From a virus: 35,672 nt of DNA. Below are positions 7,383-13,877 of the stretch, in pieces. The notes below the pieces were generated by a model. That model ran no database searches and was not told where the DNA came from. It saw nothing but the letters and a program-made list of their open reading frames with translations. The stretch covers positions 1 through 35,672 of the IMG/VR virus record IMGVR_UViG_3300044712_001119; one strand, written 5' to 3'. Position numbers and translations under genes: made by a program. Position 1 is the stretch's first letter. Each line of letters opens with the position of its first letter.

Positions 7383-7610
7383 TTAGTATTCCTCAGCCAG
7401 CTCTCGGCGGGCCTTCAGCCGCAGGCGGTAGGCTGCCTGTTTGTGGCTCTCATTGCAGTAAGACCGCCTGCCGAGCCGCCCCCTGGTGATCTGTTTGCCG
7501 CAGTACAGGCAAACCGCATAATCACTGCCCCGATCACGGGCCGAAACGCTCTTGAGCCTGGCTTTACGAATCGCATTGACGGCCCAGTAGTAGCGTCTGG
7601 TTTGGCTCAT
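7383..7610 (-). CDS. Small zinc-finger protein, 75 aa
   Basis: A CLYCGKQITRGRLGRRSYCNESHKQAAYRLR region has a Cys-x2-Cys then Cys-x3-His ligand set, like the short treble-clef-type fingers of many phage and mobile-element proteins. The rest is strongly basic. It is likely to be nucleic-acid binding. The start overlaps the upstream stop as ATGA. Confidence 0.75.
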   Translation of the reverse strand: MSQTRRYYWAVNAIRKARLKSVSARDRGSDYAVCLYCGKQITRGRLGRRSYCNESHKQAAYRLRLKARRELAEEY

Positions 7611-8053
7611 ATCAATTTCGCTCCAGAAGGCAGTATCTGCGTCACCAGGCTGTCCACCAGGTGCCCGTCGTCCGTTACCGGGCAGTAGCCCCGCAAGTGT
7701 CCCTGCGTATCGTACGCGCGGGTGTAATAGCGGAAATCGGTTCGATCTGTGCCTTGGTAACGGAATTGGTGCGACTGGGCCTGGATGATCGGGGGGCGTG
7801 TAACGCGCTGTTTTGTGTTCCGGGCAGGGCGGGGGGGCATCGCCCCCCGCCGGTAACTGGCCATCTGGCGAGCATAATCGTCACGATGCTCGATCTTGTA
7901 CCAAACCACTTTGATGGACAACAGCCCGATTGCGACTGCCAGACCCTTTGAGCCAATCCCCATGCCCGCGGGGAATGTGGCGATGATCAACATCGCCACA
8001 GCCCCGGCCTGCAGGGAGGTGAGTGCCATTTTCCACAAAATTTTGAGCGGCAT
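7607..8053 (-). CDS. Membrane protein with basic cytoplasmic tail, 148 aa
   Basis: Two hydrophobic segments lie near residues 9-30 and 36-51, followed by about 90 mostly polar, basic residues. No family is recognised. It lies between a larger membrane protein gene and the zinc-finger gene, 10 nt from the former. Confidence 0.75.
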   Translation of the reverse strand: MPLKILWKMALTSLQAGAVAMLIIATFPAGMGIGSKGLAVAIGLLSIKVVWYKIEHRDDYARQMASYRRGAMPPRPARNTKQRVTRPPIIQAQSHQFRYQGTDRTDFRYYTRAYDTQGHLRGYCPVTDDGHLVDSLVTQILPSGAKLI

Positions 8054-8063
8054 GGCTGGCCTC

Positions 8064-9266
8064 CTAATGCTTCCCGTTTCCGTTGCCGTTTTTGCGCAGC
8101 GGTAGCGTCACCGGCACCACCTCGCGCGCCTGATCGGTCAGAAACGCTTCATCGGGCAGGGTAACGCCATCCTGGTGGAAGTTGGCACTGATGGTTTCCA
8201 GGTCTGCGCGCAACTTGTCATCCACCGGGATGAGCGTGGGCTGGGTAAATATTGGCTGCTGAGGCTGCTGTTTACGTTTGTATTCGTCCGACTGGCTATA
8301 GCAGGTTTCAGAACAATACGAATATCCAGGATTTACAGCATTTCCGCATGTCAGGCACTGGCTGAACTTGCGCACCTGCGTGTAATTCGGCATAGGCGTT
8401 TTCGCCCGGACAGGATAGCGGTAAGGAGTAGCGTGAGGATCCTGTTGCGCAGATTGCGCCGGCTTGCGGTTGCTCTCGGTGGCGATCATCGAGGCCAGAT
8501 CACCGCTCTTGGCGGCAGCGAATACTTCAGCCAGATCAACCCCACCTGCATCCATTTTTTGCAGGAAAAGCTCGACCGCCTTACTCTTGATCTCCAGCTC
8601 GGCCATCTGTTCGGCCTCGGAGATCATCTGCTGGATTTCGAGCTTGCTGTCCTCCATGTCAGATTTCAACTTGCGGCGCACCTCGGCTTTGTTACTGCCC
8701 AGTGCATAAGCGGTCAGCAGGAAGATGTACACCACCAGCAGGGCGGGGATGATCCGGATCACCCAGGTCTGTGCCCAGGCCGGGACCTCGTTGAACGCGC
8801 TCATAAAATCGATGATCGAGGCGATTACCACGCCGCCGGCGATGCCCGTCCCCAGGATCGATACGCCCGAGATGATCATCATGGCCAGCATGGTCAGGCT
8901 CTGGATGCGATTGTCTTTTTCGCGTGTGTAGAATAAGCGCTTGGCGATGATGAACGCCCCTTCAGTGACTGCGACGAATGCGATGGCGTAAGTGCCGGCC
9001 AGCATCACATGGGGGAAGTCGGTGTTGAAGAAAACCGATTTATCCGGCTGCACCTGGGGGTTGAGTCCCATAAACACACCCAGGGTGATGGTGAATAAAG
9101 CGCTAACGGCGGCCATCACGTACAGGAACCAGTAGTTCGCCAGCTCGAAAGCGAAATCATCTTCAGTGACTTTCTTTTGGGTCTCTTCCTTGAGCTTTTG
9201 GCGCACACTTTTGCGGTTGCGGAAGTCTTCCAGGCGTTCCTGGAAGGATTTTTGATTGTTTTCCAT
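8064..9266 (-). CDS. Four-helix membrane protein with C-terminal zinc finger, 400 aa
   Basis: The ATG at 9266 is chosen because AAGGAGA precedes it; the frame extends upstream without an SD. A charged N-terminus of about 45 residues is followed by four hydrophobic segments, a long acidic coiled-coil-like stretch (KLKSDMEDSKLEIQQMISEA), a linker, and a CLTCGNAVNPGYSYCSETCY finger. A membrane protein with a cytoplasmic coiled coil and a zinc finger is unusual for a phage early operon. Possible roles are superinfection exclusion or membrane tethering of replication, both speculative. Confidence 0.78.
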   Translation of the reverse strand: MENNQKSFQERLEDFRNRKSVRQKLKEETQKKVTEDDFAFELANYWFLYVMAAVSALFTITLGVFMGLNPQVQPDKSVFFNTDFPHVMLAGTYAIAFVAVTEGAFIIAKRLFYTREKDNRIQSLTMLAMMIISGVSILGTGIAGGVVIASIIDFMSAFNEVPAWAQTWVIRIIPALLVVYIFLLTAYALGSNKAEVRRKLKSDMEDSKLEIQQMISEAEQMAELEIKSKAVELFLQKMDAGGVDLAEVFAAAKSGDLASMIATESNRKPAQSAQQDPHATPYRYPVRAKTPMPNYTQVRKFSQCLTCGNAVNPGYSYCSETCYSQSDEYKRKQQPQQPIFTQPTLIPVDDKLRADLETISANFHQDGVTLPDEAFLTDQAREVVPVTLPLRKNGNGNGKH

Positions 9267-9282
9267 TGCGTAACATCTCCTT

Positions 9283-9417
9283 TTACACTTCGTTGGAAGT
9301 CGTATAATTGGAGCAGGCATGGGTTTCTTGGTCAGTTTCCCAGCTAATTGGCGTGATGCTCGCGAGGCATTGCGCCTTTTTTATGCCTGCTCTTTGCTCA
9401 GTGGGGAGGGGCATCAT
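9283..9417 (-). CDS. Possible small ORF, 44 aa
   Basis: A short frame begins MMPLPTEQRAGIKK with a poor, distant GGAT. It fills the 183 bp between two supported genes, but its composition is not convincing. It may be untranslated operon sequence. Confidence 0.25.
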   Translation of the reverse strand: MMPLPTEQRAGIKKAQCLASITPISWETDQETHACSNYTTSNEV

Positions 9418-9449
9418 TGGCGGGCAAATCCTTTCTGCTACATATTGAT

Positions 9450-9545
9450 CTATTTGTGTCTGCGCCGGGGGCGGATGATGATGGCCAGGGTACACAGAGC
9501 CAGGAACGCCACCGTTATGAGGATGGCATATCCTTCGAGGCTCAT
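9450..9545 (-). CDS. Single-span membrane microprotein, 31 aa
   Basis: The ORF starts MSLEGYAILITVAFLALCTL and ends in an Arg/Lys-rich tail, so it is a typical one-helix protein with an N-out, C-in orientation. Its ATG overlaps the upstream TGA as ATGA, which supports translation by coupling. Function unknown; it opens a run of membrane-associated products. Confidence 0.65.
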   Translation of the reverse strand: MSLEGYAILITVAFLALCTLAIIIRPRRRHK

Positions 9546-9730
9546 GCGATCACCTGTACCTGGTACTGTCCGGGACTGGTGGATAGGACTTCACCAAGGG
9601 CAACCAGCTGGTTGCGCTGATTGACAAATTCCACCTGCTCTCCCAGTTTAGGGGGGGGCAAAAACGACAGTCGGGGGATTTGGAGCACCTGCCCACACGC
9701 AGGCGCCTGGCGTACTGATACGGTCTTCAT
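9542..9730 (-). CDS. Small protein, 62 aa, first gene of the early operon
   Basis: The start (MKTVSVRQAPACGQ) is fixed by an excellent AAAGGAGACCT leader directly before the ATG. The leader and first codons closely match those of the gene starting at 34925. The product is small and beta-rich (GEQVEFVNQRNQLVALGEV) with no known domain. It is the most upstream supported gene of the leftward operon. Confidence 0.72.
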   Translation of the reverse strand: MKTVSVRQAPACGQVLQIPRLSFLPPPKLGEQVEFVNQRNQLVALGEVLSTSPGQYQVQVIA

Positions 9731-10034
9731 AGGTCTCCTTTCGTAACAATTGGTTTCCGAATATTTTGGTTGTGTGGTAAAAATAATTTGGATGTGAGAT
9801 TGCGTACCACACTGCGCAGTCCGGTCAGGCCCACAGAACCCGCCGCGCACGCACAACGGCACCGAGGGCTTGCATATCCTGGCCGAAGCCCGGCCAGCGC
9901 TCACTGGTCGGGCTATCGAACCGTACTCCACAGACCCGGCCTGTGGAGCGCACCTCACATAACAGTGGGGCGCAGGCAGCAGCACCATGCAAAACATCAT
10001 GCGGCTGCCTGCAAGCCCCAAGTCGGGAGATAAT
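9731..10034. promoter_or_regulatory. Divergent control region between early operon and integrase
   Basis: I see no gene here. There are two inverted repeats: GTGTGGTA/TACCACAC at 9772-9779 and 9805-9812, and CTCCACAG/CTGTGGAG at 9926-9933 and 9941-9948. Promoters for both directions must lie here or nearby, but no convincing -35/-10 pair is visible. The repeats are candidate operators for the lysis-lysogeny switch. Confidence 0.5.
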
Positions 10035-10976
10035 ATGATCGGGTTAGATATCCAAACAGCAAGGGAAATGTCAGTGCACGAAATTACCGAGTATTTCCTC
10101 GAATTGGAATTGCTCGGAGTATCTGCGGAAACCCGCACCTGGTACATTCGCAGGCTAGGGCTGTTCATCGACGAAATTGGGCCAGATCGCAAACTATCTA
10201 CATTGACCGCCCTTGACCTGGTCCGCTGGTGGCGCCAACTCGAAGCCCGCACAATTTCTGTCCCCCCAACATTGACCGTCGAAACGTTCCACGGCTATGT
10301 GCGGTCCGTGCGCCGCTTGGTCAAATGGATGTATGACAAGCATTTGATCATTGACGATCTGTCTGATTACGTTAAGCTTCCCCGCTTGCCCAAAAACCGC
10401 CAGAGACGCGGGATCATGGATGACAACGCCATCCACATCATTGATCTGGCTCGCGATAACCCGCGCAACCTGGCCATCCTGCTCTTCCTCGAATCCACCG
10501 GTGCCCGTAGGGGAGGGGTGGCAAACTTGCGGCTGGAAGACATCGATGTAAATGCGCCTGAGCCGTTGTGCCGGCGGGCGATCGTGAGTGAGAAGGGCAG
10601 CAAATCCCGGATCGTTTTCATGTCCACCGAGGCTCTGGCAGCCATGCGTGCCTGGCTCGATATTCGCCAGTCGTGCTCAGACTACGTTTTCACAGATCTA
10701 AGGAAACACAAAACGGACAACCGACTTTTGCCTGGCGCGATCAACCAAATCATCGACACGTACCGGGTCAAGCTGGAACTCTCTGGCCGCTGTAGTCCCC
10801 ACCAATGGCGGCACCGCTGGTTTCGCGGTTTGATCAAAAATAACATCGGCCTGGCTAAAGTCCAGCAGCTCGGCGGGCATTCCAGCCCCGTCATCACGGC
10901 CAATATTTACGGCACGCTCGACGATGATGAGCTGCAGGACGCGTACGACGCGGCCTATCGACCAATAAAAACTTGA
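10035..10976 (+). CDS. int: Tyrosine integrase
   Basis: The product is about 313 residues from the ATG at 10035, which follows GGGAG by 5 nt; ATG 9987 is an in-frame alternative that adds 16 residues. A SAM-like core-binding domain (residues 15-125) precedes the catalytic domain. The full active set is visible: Arg in ESTGARRGG, Lys in SEKGSKSR, His and Arg in PHQWRHRW, His in LGGHSS and the nucleophile Tyr in ANIYGTLD. It catalyses recombination between attP and a tRNA attB. The attP core begins 80 bp after its stop. The stop lies inside the first arm-type inverted repeat, so integrase binding may repress its own expression. Confidence 0.93.
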   Translation: MIGLDIQTAREMSVHEITEYFLELELLGVSAETRTWYIRRLGLFIDEIGPDRKLSTLTALDLVRWWRQLEARTISVPPTLTVETFHGYVRSVRRLVKWMYDKHLIIDDLSDYVKLPRLPKNRQRRGIMDDNAIHIIDLARDNPRNLAILLFLESTGARRGGVANLRLEDIDVNAPEPLCRRAIVSEKGSKSRIVFMSTEALAAMRAWLDIRQSCSDYVFTDLRKHKTDNRLLPGAINQIIDTYRVKLELSGRCSPHQWRHRWFRGLIKNNIGLAKVQQLGGHSSPVITANIYGTLDDDELQDAYDAAYRPIKT

Positions 10977-11057
10977 CGAATGGCTCTAATAGCCATTTGT
11001 CAAGTTGAAAAACCGGGCGCAAAATTTAGACAAATGGCCTTTTAAGCCATTTGTTGA
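10971..11057. repeat. Four integrase arm-like sites as two inverted pairs
   Basis: The motif AGCCATTTGTCAA occurs at 10991-11003 (forward), 10973-10985 (reverse, one change), 11029-11039 (reverse, partial) and 11045-11057 (forward, two changes). The first pair forms a 15-bp-arm hairpin spanning the integrase stop codon. The second pair abuts the tRNA-like core. The layout suggests arm-type binding sites; the first hairpin may also end integrase mRNA. Confidence 0.7.
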
Positions 11058-11080
11058 GGGTTCGATCCCCTCCGCGCTCA
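11056..11080 (+). other. attP: attP core: 3' end of a tRNA gene (T arm plus acceptor strand)
   Basis: GAGGG-TTCGATC-CCCTC forms a perfect T stem with a canonical 7-nt T loop. It is followed by a 7-nt acceptor strand CGCGCTC and discriminator A. The 5' acceptor strand, D arm and anticodon arm are missing, so this is not a functional tRNA. Lying just past the integrase gene, it is the expected phage copy of the tRNA attachment site, which would restore the host tRNA on integration. Confidence 0.82.
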
Positions 11081-11108
11081 CAAGCTGTTTTTCCCGTCGG
11101 GCTTATTT

Positions 11109-11318
11109 GGTTCTGTCGTCACCGACAAAAGAACAGCGCAACGGGGGAGCGGGAGTGCGTCAACATTCCCGCTCCGTTTCCCGGTTTATAAATTTTGAAC
11201 GTTAATAGTGTGAATCACAGCCATCCATTCCCCCGGTGGCTGTTTTTATTTCAAGTGCTTATGCGGTTGTTAAGGTTCTGTCGTCTGTCAACAAAAAACG
11301 AATAAGCGCGCGTCAACA
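11109..11318. repeat. Second set of direct repeats on the other side of attP
   Basis: GGTTCTGTCGTC occurs at 11109-11120 and 11274-11285. GCGTCAACA occurs at 11157-11165 and 11310-11318, with a related TGTCAACA at 11286. No gene is present in 11081-11321. By position they are candidate P'-arm integrase or excisionase sites. Confidence 0.5.
11217..11248 (+). terminator. Intrinsic terminator downstream of integrase and attP
   Basis: The stem ACAGCCA/TGGCTGT (11217-11223, 11237-11243) is followed by TTTTTATTT on the plus strand. It would stop rightward integrase transcription before the convergent excisionase gene. Confidence 0.75.
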
Positions 11319-11321
11319 CGT

Positions 11322-11537
11322 TTATTCGTTCGAATATGGCTTTCTAGGTGTAATGACCTGAGCAGATACAAAGGCATCCACTGAGCTTTTCGGAATCCGA
11401 ATCGGAGAATTTTTGCTTGTCGGATTTAGCTTCTTAGCTCCAGGGAACTTCCCATCCTGAACAAGCCTGGATACATGTGTCTGAGACAGTCCAATTATTT
11501 CGGAAACCTGTTTTGTCGTCAAATATTCATCGCTCAT
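11322..11537 (-). CDS. xis: Excisionase-like MerR-type HTH protein
   Basis: The product is 71 residues from ATG 11537. YLTTKQVSEIIGLSQTHVSRLVQDGKFPGAKKL is the helix-turn-helix of the small excisionase/DNA-binding family (HTH_17, MerR-like), followed by a wing. Its place on the far side of attP from the integrase suggests it directs excision, although it could be a repressor. A good -35/-10 pair puts the transcription start at or next to the ATG, so the mRNA may be leaderless. An alternative start lies at 11546. Confidence 0.78.
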   Translation of the reverse strand: MSDEYLTTKQVSEIIGLSQTHVSRLVQDGKFPGAKKLNPTSKNSPIRIPKSSVDAFVSAQVITPRKPYSNE

Positions 11538-11544
11538 GTTGTAC

Positions 11545-11573
11545 ATAATAAACCAGTAATACGCGAGAGTCAA
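11545..11573 (-). promoter_or_regulatory. Sigma-70-type promoter for the excisionase-like gene
   Basis: On the minus strand TTGACT (11573-11568) and TATTAT (11550-11545) are separated by exactly 17 bp. The predicted start falls around 11538, at the ATG, implying a leaderless transcript. Confidence 0.7.
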
Positions 11574-11580
11574 TGTCTTT

Positions 11581-11610
11581 TTGCCTTAAAAAACTTGATT
11601 TGCGTTTAAT
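11581..11610 (+). promoter_or_regulatory. Probable promoter for the exonuclease cassette
   Basis: On the plus strand TTGCCT (11581-11586) and TTTAAT (11605-11610) have an 18-bp spacer and lie 20 nt before the start codon, with the SD AGGAGG in between. Match quality is moderate. It is divergent from the excisionase promoter and would make the cassette independently expressed. Confidence 0.5.
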
Positions 11611-11629
11611 TTAAGGTTCAGGAGGGATT

Positions 11630-12826
11630 ATGAAACACGCTTTGATCATCGATGTTGAAACCACCGGTCTGAAGCCAAAAGACGAGATTATTGAGCTGGG
11701 GGCAGTTTTATTCGAATATGACAAGAAAAAAGGCCAGGTGGGTTATATCGTCGAAACATACTCTGGGTTACGGGAACCAGGTGTTTCAATCTCGAAGGCT
11801 GCCCAGGAAATCCATGGCATCAGCTCTAAAATGATCAGAGGACAGGCGCTCGATACGCAGCGTATTGAGGAACTGATCGATAAAGCCGACATCATCATTG
11901 CCCATAATGTCCGATTTGACCAGCGCTTTGTTTCAGCGCTGATTCCATCGGCGCGCCGTAAAGGGTGGCGCTGCTCGATGGATGATATAAATTGGGCAAA
12001 ACGGGGACATGCTTCGAAGGGATTGCAGGAATTGGCCACTGACTATGGCATCGCGCAAGATGATGGCCATCGCGCGTTATCAGATTGCAAAACGGTTTAC
12101 AAACTGCTCAGCATCGAAAATCACTTCAAGGAACTTTTAGGAGCTGATCGTCAGGTTTTCAAGCTGTCATTTAGCGGAGAAGAAAAATATCCGGCATTGG
12201 TAGAGGGCGAATCGAATTACACAAGAAATATCCTCAAAATTATTGGTTATTACGATGAGTACGAAGGTTATGAGGACGATAATCACGAGGCATTTCTTAC
12301 CATCAACGAAAACAGCGCAGATCCGGCTTACGCAGTTGAAGTGCGTATCGATGGCCTGACCGTTGGAAATTTGAAGGGCACCCATGCCAAGACTTATCTG
12401 AAGCGGCTTGAATCGCTTGGCGCTCCCAGGAACGCAGTCACATTTTGCACGGCCAGCATTCACGGTGGGAAGCAAACTGGCGGATACAGGACTAGTTTCG
12501 GTGTCAGGCTGGATTTTGAACCGGATGCATTTTTGTTATACGAGAGCGACCGCACACTTCCGAAATGGGAACCTGGCGCGAATGCCATCACAGACCCAAA
12601 AATCCAACCTGGTGTTGTTGCACCGAAACGGGAAGAGCAACCATTTTTTCAAAAACAGGCTGAGCCGGTCAAGGCAATGCCATTGCCGCAAATTCCTGCA
12701 GGAATTAAGACTATTCCAAACCCTGTTGCGCCTAAAAAAGACAATCCTCCTATACCGTTTATTGTTATTTTGATAGCCGCGGCAATTATTTACATGGTGA
12801 TTATTTGGTTGGTTGGCGGAAAATAA
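11630..12826 (+). CDS. DEDDh 3'-5' exonuclease with HIRAN-like region and C-terminal membrane anchor
   Basis: The 398-residue product has a DnaQ-like domain at residues 1-165. Motif I is IIDVETTG (D8, E10), motif II AHNVRFD (H92, D97), and motif III DGHRALSDC (H147, D152), so all catalytic residues are present. Residues 220-300 (AYAVEVRIDGLTVGNLKG then GVRLDFEP) look like a HIRAN-type DNA-binding beta domain, a tentative call. A Pro-rich linker (310-373) leads to one transmembrane helix (374-395) at the very C-terminus, which would hold the nuclease on the cytoplasmic face of the membrane. AGGAGG precedes the ATG. It is one of few plus-strand genes, lying between attP and the late terminator, a classic accessory-gene position. 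Confidence 0.85.
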   Translation: MKHALIIDVETTGLKPKDEIIELGAVLFEYDKKKGQVGYIVETYSGLREPGVSISKAAQEIHGISSKMIRGQALDTQRIEELIDKADIIIAHNVRFDQRFVSALIPSARRKGWRCSMDDINWAKRGHASKGLQELATDYGIAQDDGHRALSDCKTVYKLLSIENHFKELLGADRQVFKLSFSGEEKYPALVEGESNYTRNILKIIGYYDEYEGYEDDNHEAFLTINENSADPAYAVEVRIDGLTVGNLKGTHAKTYLKRLESLGAPRNAVTFCTASIHGGKQTGGYRTSFGVRLDFEPDAFLLYESDRTLPKWEPGANAITDPKIQPGVVAPKREEQPFFQKQAEPVKAMPLPQIPAGIKTIPNPVAPKKDNPPIPFIVILIAAAIIYMVIIWLVGGK

Positions 12827-12963
12827 TGTCAAAACACTCCTTAAAGCGCGAAATCTACCGATCGATGAGAAAAGACCAGCCGCCCGGGCGTCCTGGAGCG
12901 GGGGAGATCATTGTTGGGGTAATTGTGGTGGTTATATTCCTGATAGCAATTTTGTGGAAATAG
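12826..12963 (+). CDS. Small basic single-span membrane protein, 45 aa
   Basis: The ATG overlaps the exonuclease stop as TAATG, so the two are translationally coupled. The N-terminus is basic (MSKHSLKREIYRSMRK), then a Pro/Gly turn and a hydrophobic helix (IIVGVIVVVIFLIAILWK) to the end. The partner of this microprotein is probably the membrane-anchored nuclease, since both are single-span proteins from one mRNA. No homologue is recognised. Confidence 0.72.
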   Translation: MSKHSLKREIYRSMRKDQPPGRPGAGEIIVGVIVVVIFLIAILWK

Positions 12964-13061
12964 AAGAGTCATAGCGCACGATAGGTCGGAAGAGCAAAGT
13001 ATCTCTCCTCCTCCTCAAAAATCTTTTTGAGTAAAAACAAACCGGTAAAGCCTGAATACAT

Positions 13062-13136
13062 ATCCCTTAAAAGGTCAATATACGGGGTTAAAAATATAGA
13101 TACATCCCTTAAAAGGTCGGCATACGGGTTAAAAAT
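13062..13136 (+). repeat. Two tandem 42-bp-period repeats with in-frame SLKR coding potential
   Basis: Copies at 13062-13095 and 13104-13136 share ATCCCTTAAAAGGTC then ATACGGG and GGTTAAAAAT. The 42-bp period equals 14 codons. The reading frame from a TTG at 13027 gives MSKNKP and two SLKRSxYGxK units, in the same frame as the SLKREIY of the gene ending at 12963. This is possibly a decayed, duplicated start of that gene, or a protein-binding array. The rest of 12964-13204 shows nothing firm. Confidence 0.6.
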
Positions 13137-13204
13137 CGGCTGTTTTCCTGGCCGGGTGTCTCACCAGGTGACTCGCCGCCGTGAACAGCAAACGATGGTG
13201 TCTC

Positions 13205-13241
13205 ACTGCAAAAACAAGAGCCGCTTTGATAAGCGGCTCCC
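13205..13241 (-). terminator. Intrinsic terminator of the late operon
   Basis: Read on the minus strand, a perfect 9-bp stem GAGCCGCTT/AAGCGGCTC with a 4-nt loop (hairpin 13241-13219 or so) is followed by TTGTTTTT. It lies about 55 bp beyond the last late gene, so it ends leftward late transcription before the plus-strand cassette. Confidence 0.8.
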
Positions 13242-13271
13242 GATCTGTTCCTGCACTTGGCAGGTCAGGCT

Positions 13272-13302
13272 AAATAAGTGTGTATATTATACACACTTAT
13301 TT
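13272..13302. repeat. 31-bp perfect palindrome at the end of the late operon
   Basis: Arms of 15 bp (AAATAAGTGTGTATA and its complement) flank a single central base. The palindrome covers the stop codon of the last late gene. It is AT-rich and has no U-tract, unlike the terminator 30 bp further. It could be a binding site for a dimeric protein or an RNA hairpin protecting the 3' end. Confidence 0.75.
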
Positions 13303-13635
13303 TCTTAGTTTTTCGGGCGTAGCGTCTTCAGGTCCCCGGTAGACCGGCACGCCTCCCAGGGAAATAACCTGATCCACCAACATCCGGATACCATTGGTCA
13401 TATTATCGATGAGGCGTTGCTGCTCATCGATCTTGTTTTGCTGGTTTACTGCCAGTATTTCGAGATGTGATACCCGCTCCTGTAAAGGCGCGTTGAGTTT
13501 TTGCCAGGCAGCAGATACTTTATCTGCCTCATCTCCCTGCGCCGAGCCAGCTTCTGCTCGGTATTTTGCCAGTTGGAACAAGGATGGCACGACCATTATT
13601 ATTGCCACTACGATGGTTACGACGTTAGGGTCCAT
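13297..13635 (-). CDS. Membrane protein with coiled coil (lysis-protein candidate), 112 aa
   Basis: An N-terminal hydrophobic helix (VVTIVVAIIMVVPSLFQLA) is followed by a long coiled coil (HLEILAVNQQNKIDEQQRLIDNM) and a short polar tail. It is the last late gene, and it overlaps a three-span membrane protein gene by 19 bp. This position and layout fit a holin accessory or spanin-like protein, or a XhlA-type lysis factor. No certain family. Confidence 0.68.
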   Translation of the reverse strand: MDPNVVTIVVAIIMVVPSLFQLAKYRAEAGSAQGDEADKVSAAWQKLNAPLQERVSHLEILAVNQQNKIDEQQRLIDNMTNGIRMLVDQVISLGGVPVYRGPEDATPEKLRK

Positions 13636-13877
13636 ATTGATTTTTTACGATGCCAGATCGAAATGGCCGAAACGATGATTTCGGCGATGAACATGATGAT
13701 AAATCCACTGCGCACATATTGGATCTTATCCTCGATGGGCAGCGTGTATATGGCTACAAAATACAATCGGGGAACGATCAGGGTCAGTCGCAAACGCCAT
13801 GGCATTGCACGCGTTTGCCAGAGCAGAATGACTGATACGGCACCGAGAATTGCTACGATCCAGGACGGAATGATCAT
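13617..13877 (-). CDS. Three-span small membrane protein (holin candidate), 86 aa
   Basis: Hydrophobic stretches occur near residues 3-21, 30-48 and 56-75, with a charged C-terminus (WHRKKS). The size and span number fit class I holins. The position after the tail-fibre genes also fits. The start overlaps the upstream stop as ATGA. Holin function is inference. Confidence 0.65.
   Translation of the reverse strand: MIIPSWIVAILGAVSVILLWQTRAMPWRLRLTLIVPRLYFVAIYTLPIEDKIQYVRSGFIIMFIAEIIVSAISIWHRKKSIWTLTS

Noticed and set aside
6795-7688. 297-aa plus-strand ORF
   Set aside because: It is opposite to several coupled genes with good SDs, and its protein is His/Arg/Pro-rich, typical of antisense shadow frames.
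8175-8936. 253-aa plus-strand ORF
   Set aside because: Antisense of the membrane protein gene; no domain and no SD.
9303-9308. TATAAT on the plus strand as a promoter
   Set aside because: Spacing to any -35 is poor and it would transcribe only antisense sequence.
11011-11080. Complete tRNA gene
   Set aside because: Only the T arm and 3' acceptor strand are present; no D arm, anticodon arm or 5' acceptor strand could be folded.
12984-12997. GGTCGGAAGAGCA resembles a sequencing adapter
   Set aside because: Only about 11 bases match, neighbouring sequence does not continue as adapter, and it lies in the middle of a contig.
13062-13136. CRISPR array
   Set aside because: Only two repeats with an 8-bp gap and no unique spacers; no cas gene.
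13027-13308. 93-aa plus-strand ORF
   Set aside because: It starts at TTG without an SD and runs through the late terminator hairpin and palindrome. Its SLKR repeats are reported as repeats rather than as a gene.
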